Assembly (NCBI GenBank): GCA_910578965.1
Contig: CAJTSP010000125.1
Span: 1-7,822 of the forward strand
Direction of reading: 5' to 3'
DNA: 7,822 bases
Origin: an uncultured Oscillospiraceae bacterium
GTDB taxonomy: Bacteria > Bacillota > Clostridia > Oscillospirales > Ruminococcaceae
The notes beneath the pieces were generated by a model, which saw nothing but the letters and a program-made list of their open reading frames with translations, was not told the DNA's origin and did not search any database. Shown one piece after another: positions 1-4,149 of this stretch (positions within the stretch are counted from its first letter, which is position 1; each line of letters begins with the position of its first letter). Both the position numbers and the translations under genes were made by a program.

Positions 1-311
1 TGGCTGGACAGGCTCGACCCCTTGACCGGAAAGGCCGCGTCCGGGGGCAGCAGCTCCTCCCAGGGCACGCTGGCCGCACCGTCAAACAGCTCGTCAAAGC
101 TGGCCGCGTGCCAGCTTTTGAGCAGCAACAGTACCCGCTCGGCGCAGCGCAAGCCCAGGTTTGCGGCCGCGATGACCGAGGCGTCCCCCCAAAAGGCAAC
201 CCGCCCGTCGGTAACCCGCACCTCCCTGCCGCCGATGCGCTTTGCCTCAAAGGCAGCGGTGGCCTCGACGCCAAAATAGCAAGGAGCGATCAACTGATAC
301 TCCAAACCCAT
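1..311 (-). CDS. rlmL: THUMP-domain class I SAM-dependent RNA methyltransferase (RlmL/YpsC family), N-terminal fragment
   Basis: This is the 5' end of a gene that runs off the left edge; about 103 codons are present. The N-terminus (MGLEYQLIAPCYFGVEATAA) and the later stretches FDELFDGAASVPWEELLP and FPVKGSSLSS match the opening of the COG0116 family, which carries an N-terminal ferredoxin-like/THUMP RNA-binding region followed by a methyltransferase domain. That catalytic domain, with its NPPY-type motif, is outside the window. Known members methylate guanine N2 of 23S rRNA. The start is ambiguous. The ATG at 309-311 has its AAGGA only about 2 bases upstream, which is very close. A TTG two codons later (303-305) sits at better spacing and gives MEYQLIAP, which resembles many homologues. 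The upstream neighbour is hpf, so the context is ribosome-related. Family assignment is firm; the exact target base is inferred. Confidence 0.85.
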   Translation of the reverse strand, partial: MGLEYQLIAPCYFGVEATAAFEAKRIGGREVRVTDGRVAFWGDASVIAAANLGLRCAERVLLLLKSWHAASFDELFDGAASVPWEELLPPDAAFPVKGSSLSS

Positions 312-609
312 CTTCCTTTCTCAAAAGCTGCAAAGGGCGTTTGGTGTACCGGCCCGGCTTTTTAGAACTTGTATCCATGAGAATGCCGGATGGGCGAAAG
401 GGGCTGTTCGCCTGCAAGGCAAAAGCCGCAGGAATGCCTGGTGTATTTTAAGATTTTCCAGCACAGCAGGCGGGCAAGGGCCTTGCCCAAACGCCCGTAC
501 AGGTTTTGTGAATACAGGCTCTTAAGGCAGGCCCCCTGCCGGCCTTTTCCCACCGGCACCGCCCTTAAAGCACCCCCCTGCCGGCCCCGTATCGCCGGCA
601 AAGGGCCGC
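312..609. other. Intergenic region between hpf and the rRNA methyltransferase gene, no supported gene
   Basis: This roughly 300-base gap holds several inverted repeats but no convincing gene. On the minus strand, reading away from hpf, there is TGCCGGC/GCCGGCA (579-585 with 594-600), then GGCAGG/CCTGCC (526-540), then GGGCAAG/CTTGCCC (472-488). None is followed by a clear T-run, so none qualifies as a standard terminator, though the first lies only 10 bases after the hpf stop. A TTAAAAT-like -10 occurs near 449-455 without a recognisable -35. A 79-codon minus-strand reading frame (362-601) crosses the repeats but has no clear ribosome binding site and no family resemblance I can name. Confidence 0.5.
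521..586. repeat. Two imperfect direct repeats of about 23 bases, 43 bases apart
   Basis: On the plus strand, 521-544 and 564-586 share a common pattern: CTTAA, then a short variable A/G stretch, GCA, a C-run, and then CTGCCGGCC. Copy one reads CTTAAGGCAGG followed by CCCCCTGCCGGCC; copy two reads CTTAAAGCA followed by CCCCCCTGCCGGCC. The first copy carries the self-complementary GGCAGG/CCTGCC element. The repeats lie in the untranslated gap downstream of hpf. No function can be assigned from sequence alone, and GC-rich local duplication is an adequate explanation. Confidence 0.5.
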
Positions 610-1134
610 TCAGGGCTCGGGCACCAGCAGGCCGTAGCTGCCCTCGGCGCGGCGGTAAACCACCTGGATCCCGTCGCTGTCCACATCGCGGAAAAGATAA
701 AAGCTGTGGCCCAGGAGATTCATCTGCAAAATGGCCTCCTCCACCGTGCAGGGCTTTACCGCAAAATGCTTTTCGCGGATAACGTCATAGATTTCCTCCT
801 CCTCGGCGATGTCCGGCAGGCCGGCGGGCAGCTCGGCCGCCTTGGTGAGCCGGTCGCCTAAACGCTTGCGGTTTTTGATAACCCGGCGTTCCAGCAGCTC
901 GGCCGCATCGTCCAGCGCGTCCTCCATGCGGGAGGCCATCTTTTCGGCCCGTACCGCCAGGCCCTTGTCCCGCACCATCAGCTCTACCGTCTGGCCGCTT
1001 TTTTCCACCGTTACAGTAACCTGCGCCGAGGCGTCCGGCGTAAAGAACTTGTCCAGCTTGGCCAGCCGTTTTTCGGCCTGCTCGGTAAAGCTGGGCTTTA
1101 ACGAAACCTTGCGTCCTGTACAGGTAATCTTCAT
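610..1134 (-). CDS. hpf: Ribosome hibernation-promoting factor, long form
   Basis: The product is a 174-residue long-form HPF, the type used by Firmicutes to dimerise 70S ribosomes into inactive 100S particles during stationary phase. Residues 1 to about 100 form the ribosome-binding domain (MKITCTGRKVSLKPSFTEQA, then a lysine/arginine-rich helix VIKNRKRLGDRL around 85-96). An acidic linker (DIAEEEEIYD, 108-117) leads to the C-terminal dimerisation domain (IREKHFAVKPCTVEEAILQM, then LLGHSFYLFRD and VVYRRAEGSYGLLVP). Length and domain order are normal for the long form. The ATG has a strong GGGAGGT ribosome binding site 9 bases upstream (1144-1150). The gene has its own promoter at 1187-1216 and is separated from the S1 gene behind it by a terminator, so it starts its own transcript. 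Confidence 0.97.
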   Translation of the reverse strand: MKITCTGRKVSLKPSFTEQAEKRLAKLDKFFTPDASAQVTVTVEKSGQTVELMVRDKGLAVRAEKMASRMEDALDDAAELLERRVIKNRKRLGDRLTKAAELPAGLPDIAEEEEIYDVIREKHFAVKPCTVEEAILQMNLLGHSFYLFRDVDSDGIQVVYRRAEGSYGLLVPEP

Positions 1135-1186
1135 CCCGTTTGTACCTCCCTTTGGAATCGGCGGCCCTTGGGCTGCCTTTGGGTAT

Positions 1187-1216
1187 ATTATACCAGATTA
1201 TGGCAGAAATGCATAA
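1187..1216 (-). promoter_or_regulatory. hpf promoter with extended -10
   Basis: On the minus strand the -10 box is a perfect TATAAT (1187-1192), preceded by TGG (1193-1195), giving the extended TGnTATAAT form. The best -35 candidate is a poor TTATGC at 1211-1216 with an 18-base spacer. Extended -10 promoters tolerate a weak -35, so this is a credible housekeeping sigma-A promoter. The expected start point is about 1180, giving a leader of roughly 45 bases before the hpf ATG. Confidence 0.8.
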
Positions 1217-1218
1217 GC

Positions 1219-1241
1219 CTTTTTGCAAAAAGATGCAAAAA
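1219..1241. promoter_or_regulatory. Palindrome and phased direct repeats upstream of the hpf promoter (possible operator or UP-type element)
   Basis: Immediately upstream of the weak hpf -35 lies the perfect 14-base palindrome CTTTTTGCAAAAAG (1219-1232). The octamer TGCAAAAA occurs twice, at 1224-1231 and 1234-1241, with starts exactly 10 bases apart, about one helical turn. A/T tracts phased this way upstream of a promoter could act as an UP element, a bend, or a binding site for a stationary-phase regulator of hpf. The repeats are seen directly; the role is inferred. Confidence 0.4.
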
Positions 1242-1280
1242 TTTGTTTTATCCGCGCAAATCCTCCCCGGGCCTCGCCAT

Positions 1281-1314
1281 AAAAAGCGGGCCGCGGCTGA
1301 CATGCCGCGGCCCG
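1281..1314 (-). terminator. Intrinsic terminator of the S1-domain gene
   Basis: A perfect 11-base-pair stem (1287-1297 with 1304-1314, arms CGGGCCGCGGC and GCCGCGGCCCG) with a 6-base loop is followed on the minus strand by GCTTTTT (T-run opposite 1281-1285). It lies 45 bases beyond the S1 gene stop and upstream of the hpf promoter, so it separates the two transcripts. Confidence 0.88.
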
Positions 1315-1358
1315 GGAAAAGCGTTTGTGTACCCGAGCAAAAACCGGGCCCCGCCGCC

Positions 1359-1835
1359 TTACCGCCGGCGGGAATAGCCGCCCCGGCGGCCCTCTGTAGC
1401 GCGCTTGAGGTCGGCGTTATTTTCTTCGCTACGGGTTTTCCAGCGGGCCATCATGTCCTCAAAGCTCATATCCCCCTGAGGCGCCTGCACCCGCGGCTGC
1501 CATACCCGGCCGGTATCCGCCCGCTGGCCCCGCGGCCCCTTGGGGCGCGGGCCGCCGCCCTGCTTCTGGCCTCCCCCGGCCCTCTCGCCGCGGGGCGGGG
1601 GCGGCAGGGTGCGCTTGATAGACAGCGCGATCTTGCCGTCCGGCGCAATGTTAATGACCTTGACCTTGACCGTCTGCCCCTCGGACAAGACGGTGCCAAG
1701 GTCCTGGATGAACTCGTTTGAAACCTCGGAAATGTGCACCATGCCGGTTTTGCCCTCGGGAAGGGCAACAAAGGCGCCAAATTTTTTGACGCCGGTCACC
1801 TTGCCCTCCAGGATGCTTCCAACCTCTAACTGCAA
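1359..1835 (-). CDS. yabR: S1 RNA-binding domain protein (YabR / general stress protein 13 type)
   Basis: Residues 1-74 form one S1 RNA-binding domain: MQLEVGSILEGKVTGVKKFGAF, the GKTGMVHISEVS core (28-39), and the closing GKIALSIKR (67-75). A low-complexity Pro/Gly/Arg-rich linker follows (about 76-120), then a conserved-looking helix MSFEDMMARWKTRSEENNADLKR (123-145) and a basic tail GGYSRRR. The first and last parts match single-S1 proteins of the YabR/YugI/CvfD group, which bind ribosomes or RNA and influence translation. At 158 residues it is somewhat longer than the usual 125-135, because of the linker. The start is TTG (1833-1835): an in-frame TAG lies just upstream, and the family begins at this point. 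The ribosome binding site is weak (GGGGG, about 9 bases away). It follows ftsB at a 140-base distance, the order known from other Firmicutes, and has a strong terminator behind it. Confidence 0.92.
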   Translation of the reverse strand: MQLEVGSILEGKVTGVKKFGAFVALPEGKTGMVHISEVSNEFIQDLGTVLSEGQTVKVKVINIAPDGKIALSIKRTLPPPPRGERAGGGQKQGGGPRPKGPRGQRADTGRVWQPRVQAPQGDMSFEDMMARWKTRSEENNADLKRATEGRRGGYSRRR

Positions 1836-1925
1836 CGCGAGAAACCCCCAAAACTATTTTTTTGACGATGCGCACCGCACCATACCTAAGGCCAGGCCGT
1901 AAAACAGCCCGCCCTTTTTGCATCA

Positions 1926-1946
1926 TAAAGGCCCGCAATGCCTTTA
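1926..1946. other. Small hairpin between ftsB and the S1 gene
   Basis: TAAAGGC and GCCTTTA (1926-1932 with 1940-1946) form a 7-base-pair stem with a 7-base loop 29 bases after the ftsB stop. The bases that follow on the minus strand (TGATGC) are not a T-run, so it is not a standard terminator. It may be a processing or stability element if ftsB and the S1 gene are cotranscribed; I see no good promoter for the S1 gene in this gap. Confidence 0.35.
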
Positions 1947-1975
1947 CGCCCCTTCTACCGGCCTCCCAGCAGCCG

Positions 1976-2278
1976 CTATCTACCGCTGACCTCAATAAAT
2001 ACCCGCTCGTTTGGCCGGGCATAGCCCAAGCTGTCCCGCGCAACCCGCTCGATCAGCTCCAGCTCGTCGCCGCTTTCCAGCACACGGGCAAGCTCCTCGT
2101 TTTGGGCCAGGCGGCTGTCCAACTGGGCGTGCACGGCAGCCAGCTCCTGCCGCTTGGCACTGATCTCAACCTGGTTGACAATAAGCGCCAAAACCAGGTA
2201 ACCTCCAAGCACCATCAGCCCCGCCCGCACCAGGGCGGCAGGCAGCACCCTGGGCTGAGGCTTTTTTTTGCGCGCCAT
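1976..2278 (-). CDS. divIC: Septum formation initiator FtsB/DivIC family protein
   Basis: This 100-residue bitopic membrane protein has the standard layout of the family: a short basic cytoplasmic tail (MARKKKPQPR), one membrane segment (about residues 17-35, LVRAGLMVLGGYLVLALIV), an extracytoplasmic coiled coil (about 39-68), and the conserved C-terminal motif ELIERVARDSLGYARPNERVF (75-94). FtsB/DivIC works with FtsL and DivIB/FtsQ in the divisome to activate septal peptidoglycan synthesis. The ATG at 2276-2278 has AAGGAGGG 8 bases upstream. A longer in-frame reading to 2377 adds 33 residues of basic, cysteine-containing sequence unlike the family, so I reject it. The gene sits between yabQ and the S1 gene, the classical position of divIC. 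Part of its Shine-Dalgarno can be drawn into a hairpin (see 2287-2312). Confidence 0.95.
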   Translation of the reverse strand: MARKKKPQPRVLPAALVRAGLMVLGGYLVLALIVNQVEISAKRQELAAVHAQLDSRLAQNEELARVLESGDELELIERVARDSLGYARPNERVFIEVSGR

Positions 2279-2286
2279 CCAAGCCG

Positions 2287-2312
2287 CCCTCCTTTTGGGG
2301 CCGGCCAAAAGG
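2287..2312 (-). promoter_or_regulatory. Hairpin overlapping the ftsB ribosome binding site
   Basis: On the minus strand CCTTTTGG, loop CCGGCC, CCAAAAGG forms a perfect 8-base-pair stem (2305-2312 with 2291-2298). The Shine-Dalgarno AAGGAGGG occupies 2287-2294, so its first four bases (2291-2294) are inside the downstream arm while AGGG runs out of it. In mRNA the fold would partly hide the ribosome binding site of ftsB. The pairing is seen in the sequence; any effect on translation is inferred. Confidence 0.5.
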
Positions 2313-2337
2313 CAGCGCCCGGTTTTTTCAGCACCGC

Positions 2338-2405
2338 AAAAAGCCGTGCAGGGCCCTTGCCGCATAAAACAGCCCACGGCACAAAAGGTCTGGGGCCTTT
2401 TGTGC
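2338..2405 (-). other. Hairpins in the yabQ-ftsB gap, possible attenuator
   Basis: A perfect 10-base-pair stem GCACAAAAGG/CCTTTTGTGC with a 7-base loop lies at 2379-2405, about 20 bases after the yabQ stop; TTTT follows only about 10 bases later, so it is a weak terminator at best. A second possible stem pairs GCCGTG with CACGGC (2375-2380 with 2343-2348) and is followed directly by TTTTT (2338-2342). Its arm shares two bases with the first hairpin, so the two folds compete slightly. The second stem is short with a long loop. Together they could reduce read-through from the sporulation genes into ftsB. Confidence 0.35.
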
Positions 2406-2424
2406 GCCGCGCCAAGAACCCCTT

Positions 2425-2907
2425 TTAAGAATTATACAATACCCGGCCTTGGTTTTGCAACTGCTTTGTGCGCTTTAATTTGCGTCTTGCGTTCTTTTTT
2501 TGCACAAATCCCGCATACGCGCCCCGAGCTGCGCCCGCGAGCAGCCCTGCCAGCGGGCGCAGTACCAAAACATGCGCGAGGGCAAAGGGGCGGGTGAGCA
2601 GCCATTTGATCGTACGGTCGGCCGCGCGGGTGGCGGGGGCGATGCCCCAAAAATACCCGGCCAGCCCGCCCGCAAGGCCGGCCGCCATATACCAGCGCAC
2701 TACCCCGCTATAGCTGCGGCAGGCCGCAAAGCCGCACAGGAGCAGCCCGGCCAAAGCAAAAGCGGCAAGGTCCAGCACAAAGCAAACCGGCTTGGCTCCG
2801 CCCAGCAGGATGCGGGCAAGGTCGTAAAGGGCCGCCAGCAAAAACCCCAGGCCGACGCAGCACAAAGCGTCGGCCAAGGCAAGGCGCGGCGCAACGAGCG
2901 CGACCAA
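2425..2907 (-). CDS. yabQ: Spore cortex biosynthesis protein YabQ
   Basis: The product is a 160-residue multi-pass membrane protein. Hydrophobic segments lie at about 9-30 (LADALCCVGLGFLLAALYDL), 41-63, 69-90 (with YFWG) and possibly 107-134, and a strongly basic tail follows (KKNARRKLKRTKQ, 137-149). The opening, with a helix ending G-x-x-L-A-A-x-Y-D-x-x-R, is the pattern expected of YabQ. YabQ is a sporulation membrane protein of the mother cell needed for spore cortex formation in Bacillus. Position directly after yabP and before divIC supports the call. The start is TTG at 2905-2907, four bases beyond the yabP stop (TAG, 2912-2914). No strong Shine-Dalgarno is present, so translation is probably coupled to yabP. 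Overall similarity in this family is low, so the assignment rests on topology and synteny together. Confidence 0.85.
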   Translation of the reverse strand: MVALVAPRLALADALCCVGLGFLLAALYDLARILLGGAKPVCFVLDLAAFALAGLLLCGFAACRSYSGVVRWYMAAGLAGGLAGYFWGIAPATRAADRTIKWLLTRPFALAHVLVLRPLAGLLAGAARGAYAGFVQKKNARRKLKRTKQLQNQGRVLYNS

Positions 2908-2911
2908 CGGC

Positions 2912-3223
2912 CTACCGGGCCAGCCTGCGGAAAAAGCCGCCGGCGCTCTGCTTGGTATCGGTGTACTGCAGATATTCGATCTGGCCGTAAATCTTGAGCT
3001 CGCCGGTTTGGATGGACAGCTCGCTTACCTGGATACCCTGCCCGCCGATGACCAGCGCGCCCTGCTGGGTCTCAAGCGAGGCGCTGGTCTCGTCGCAGCC
3101 CAGCACCCGGGTAACCCCGGTAGCCGTAACCGTACGGCGGTTTTCCACAATCAGGTTGTGAGGGGGCTTGGGGGATGATACCTGCGCGCCTACAGCGGCC
3201 GCGGGGGAAGCTTTGCTTTGCAT
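2912..3223 (-). CDS. yabP: Sporulation protein YabP (spore coat/cortex assembly)
   Basis: The protein has 103 residues, close to the usual 90-105. After a variable Ala/Ser/Pro-rich N-terminus, PHNLIVENRRTVTATGVTRVLGCDE (21-45) matches the conserved YabP signature of a beta-rich domain. It continues with ETQQGALVIGGQGIQVSELSIQTGELKIYGQIEYLQY (51-87) and ends in the typical GGFFRRLAR. YabP is produced during endospore formation in the mother cell, and its loss disturbs cortex or coat formation; its biochemical activity is not known. The ATG at 3221-3223 has GCAGGTG about 8 bases upstream. The gene overlaps nothing, is followed after 4 bases by yabQ, and is preceded by a sigma-E-like promoter, which fits its expected timing. 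Confidence 0.93.
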   Translation of the reverse strand: MQSKASPAAAVGAQVSSPKPPHNLIVENRRTVTATGVTRVLGCDETSASLETQQGALVIGGQGIQVSELSIQTGELKIYGQIEYLQYTDTKQSAGGFFRRLAR

Positions 3224-3247
3224 TTGTACAGCACCTGCCTTTACCCC

Positions 3248-3276
3248 AGCCTATGCGGCCGGGGCGGCAGATATGC
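3248..3276 (-). promoter_or_regulatory. Candidate sigma-E promoter of yabP-yabQ
   Basis: On the minus strand GCATATC (3270-3276), a 14-base spacer and CATAGGCT (3248-3255) lie upstream of yabP. The known Bacillus sigma-E consensus is roughly KMATATT, 14-15 bases, CATACAHT: the -35 matches 6 of 7 and the -10 matches 6 of 8 positions. The expected start point would be about 3241, leaving an 18-base leader that contains the AGGTG ribosome binding site. Sigma-E control of yabP is established in Bacillus subtilis, which adds prior support. No sigma-A -10/-35 pair is visible in the same gap. Confidence 0.65.
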
Positions 3277-3302
3277 CCCCGCGCGGTTGCCATAGGCCCC
3301 CC

Positions 3303-3334
3303 GGCGCACGGCGCCGCCTTTTGGGGGCGCCCCC
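3303..3334. other. GC-rich hairpins in the rqcP-yabP gap
   Basis: Two inverted repeats follow the rqcP stop on the minus strand: the 12-base palindrome GGGGGCGCCCCC (3323-3334), followed by AAAAGG, and GGCGC/GCGCC with a 3-base loop (3303-3315). Neither is followed by a T-run, so they are not clear terminators. They lie just upstream of the candidate sigma-E promoter and could reduce read-through from rqcP. Confidence 0.35.
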
Positions 3335-3349
3335 GGCCACGCCGCGCTC

Positions 3350-3595
3350 TCAGCCCTCCAGCACCTCGTACATTTCGCGCGCCACATCCTTGCCGGCAGG
3401 CAGCTCGGCAGACAGTACCCGTACCTTGACCGGGCGGTTGCCAAAGGTAATCTCAATGACATCCCCCGGCTTGACCGCATAGCTCGCCTTGGCCGGCCTG
3501 CCGTTTACCAGGATGCGCCCGGCATCCGCCACCTCATTGGCTACGGTGCGGCGCTTGATAAGCCGGCTTACCTTAAGATATTTATCGATGCGCAT
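3350..3595 (-). CDS. rqcP: S4-domain RNA-binding protein RqcP (YabO/Hsp15-like)
   Basis: This 81-residue protein opens with the S4 signature MRIDKYLKVSRLIKRRTVANEVADAGRILVNGRPAKASYAVKPGDVIEI (1-49) and ends in a short family-specific tail (LPAGKDVAREMYEVLE). In Firmicutes, RqcP binds obstructed 50S subunits carrying peptidyl-tRNA and, with RqcH, drives poly-alanine tailing of stalled chains. Basic residues of the alpha-L-type RNA-binding core (R11, K14, R15, R16) are present. Length equals the usual 80-90 residues. The ATG at 3593-3595 has AAGGAGGG 7 bases upstream. Its position ahead of yabP is the same as in Bacillus. Two terminators stand between hup and this gene, but I see no clear promoter for it. 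Confidence 0.95.
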   Translation of the reverse strand: MRIDKYLKVSRLIKRRTVANEVADAGRILVNGRPAKASYAVKPGDVIEITFGNRPVKVRVLSAELPAGKDVAREMYEVLEG

Positions 3596-3670
3596 GGCTG
3601 CGCCCTCCTTTTTGGGGCCGCGCTCCCACGGCCCCTATGAGATGGCCCGCCCCAAAGGGGCATAGGCTGT

Positions 3671-3701
3671 AAGAAAAGCCCGCCGGCAGCGGCCCCGGCG
3701 G
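3671..3701 (-). terminator. Second terminator-like hairpin between hup and rqcP
   Basis: CCGCCGG and CCGGCGG (3680-3686 with 3695-3701) form a 7-base-pair stem with an 8-base loop, followed on the minus strand by GCTTTTCTT (3671-3679). It stands 31 bases beyond the stronger hup terminator and looks like a backup. Confidence 0.6.
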
Positions 3702-3724
3702 CGTTTGGGCCCCGTCGCAGCCCC

Positions 3725-3763
3725 AAAAGAAGCCGCGCCCCGCTGCATACAGCGGGGCGCGGC
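3725..3763 (-). terminator. Strong intrinsic terminator of hup
   Basis: A perfect 14-base-pair stem (3732-3745 with 3750-3763, arm GCCGCGCCCCGCTG) with a 4-base loop is followed on the minus strand by TTCTTTT (3725-3731). It begins 25 bases after the hup stop. It is the most stable hairpin in the window by inspection. Confidence 0.9.
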
Positions 3764-3788
3764 GGCGTGCCAGACAGGATACCAACCC

Positions 3789-4064
3789 TTATTTGGCCAC
3801 GGCGTCCTTGAGCGCCTTACCGGCCTTAAAGGCGGGCAGCTTGGAAGCCTCAATGGTGATCGTCTTACCGGTGTGGGGGTTGCGGCCGGTATGGGCGGCA
3901 CGGTTGCGGACCTCAAAGCTGCCAAAGCCGACCAGCGAAACCTTATCGCCGCCTGCCAGCGCGTTCGTAACCGAGTCCAGTACCGCGTTAACGGCCTTTT
4001 CGGCCTGCTTTTTGGTCAGTTCCGCGTTTTCGGCAACCTGAGCGATGAGTTCAACTTTCGTCAT
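3789..4064 (-). CDS. hup: HU family DNA-binding protein
   Basis: The product is a 91-residue nucleoid protein of the HU/IHF fold. An N-terminal helical dimerisation region (MTKVELIAQVAENAELTKKQAEKAVNAVLDSVTNAL, 1-36) leads into GDKVSLVGFGSFEVRNRAAHTGRNPHTGKTI (39-69). This contains the conserved GFGSF turn and the DNA-intercalating proline in the arm (RNP, P63). The protein ends in KLPAFKAGKALKDAVAK. It bends and compacts DNA as a dimer. The ATG at 4062-4064 has GGAGGG 9 bases upstream; a longer in-frame reading to 4334 runs inside mazG and is a shadow. It follows mazG by 85 bases and ends in a strong terminator. HU is usually made in large amounts, so its own promoter (TATAAA at 4090-4095) is likely, but it may also be read from the mazG promoter. 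Confidence 0.98.
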   Translation of the reverse strand: MTKVELIAQVAENAELTKKQAEKAVNAVLDSVTNALAGGDKVSLVGFGSFEVRNRAAHTGRNPHTGKTITIEASKLPAFKAGKALKDAVAK

Positions 4065-4089
4065 GAGTCTTGTCCCTCCATAAAATGAG

Positions 4090-4095
4090 TTTATA
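4090..4095 (-). promoter_or_regulatory. Possible -10 box of hup
   Basis: TATAAA on the minus strand lies 25 bases upstream of the hup ATG and would give a start point near 4083. The sequence 17 bases further up (CCGGGG) does not resemble a -35 and there is no TG extension, so this is only a partial promoter match. Confidence 0.3.
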
Positions 4096-4149
4096 CCGGC
4101 CTGCCCAGGGAGCCCCGGGCCCGGCCGTTTCAGTACAGAGCCCTGGCGC

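Noticed and set aside
521..586. Two-copy repeat considered as a CRISPR remnant
   Set aside because: Only two imperfect copies, a 20-base spacer too short for a typical array, and no cas genes nearby.
362..601. Minus-strand frame of 79 codons in the hpf-methyltransferase gap
   Set aside because: It reads through the direct repeats, has no clear ribosome binding site and resembles no family I know. It may be a translated repeat element at most.
1836..1975. Possible tRNA or riboswitch in the ftsB-S1 gap
   Set aside because: No cloverleaf, no CCA end or T-loop consensus, and only one 7-bp hairpin; nothing fits a known RNA class.
2279..2377. N-terminal extension of ftsB by 33 residues
   Set aside because: The extension is unlike the family, and the internal ATG at 2276-2278 has a well-placed AAGGAGGG.
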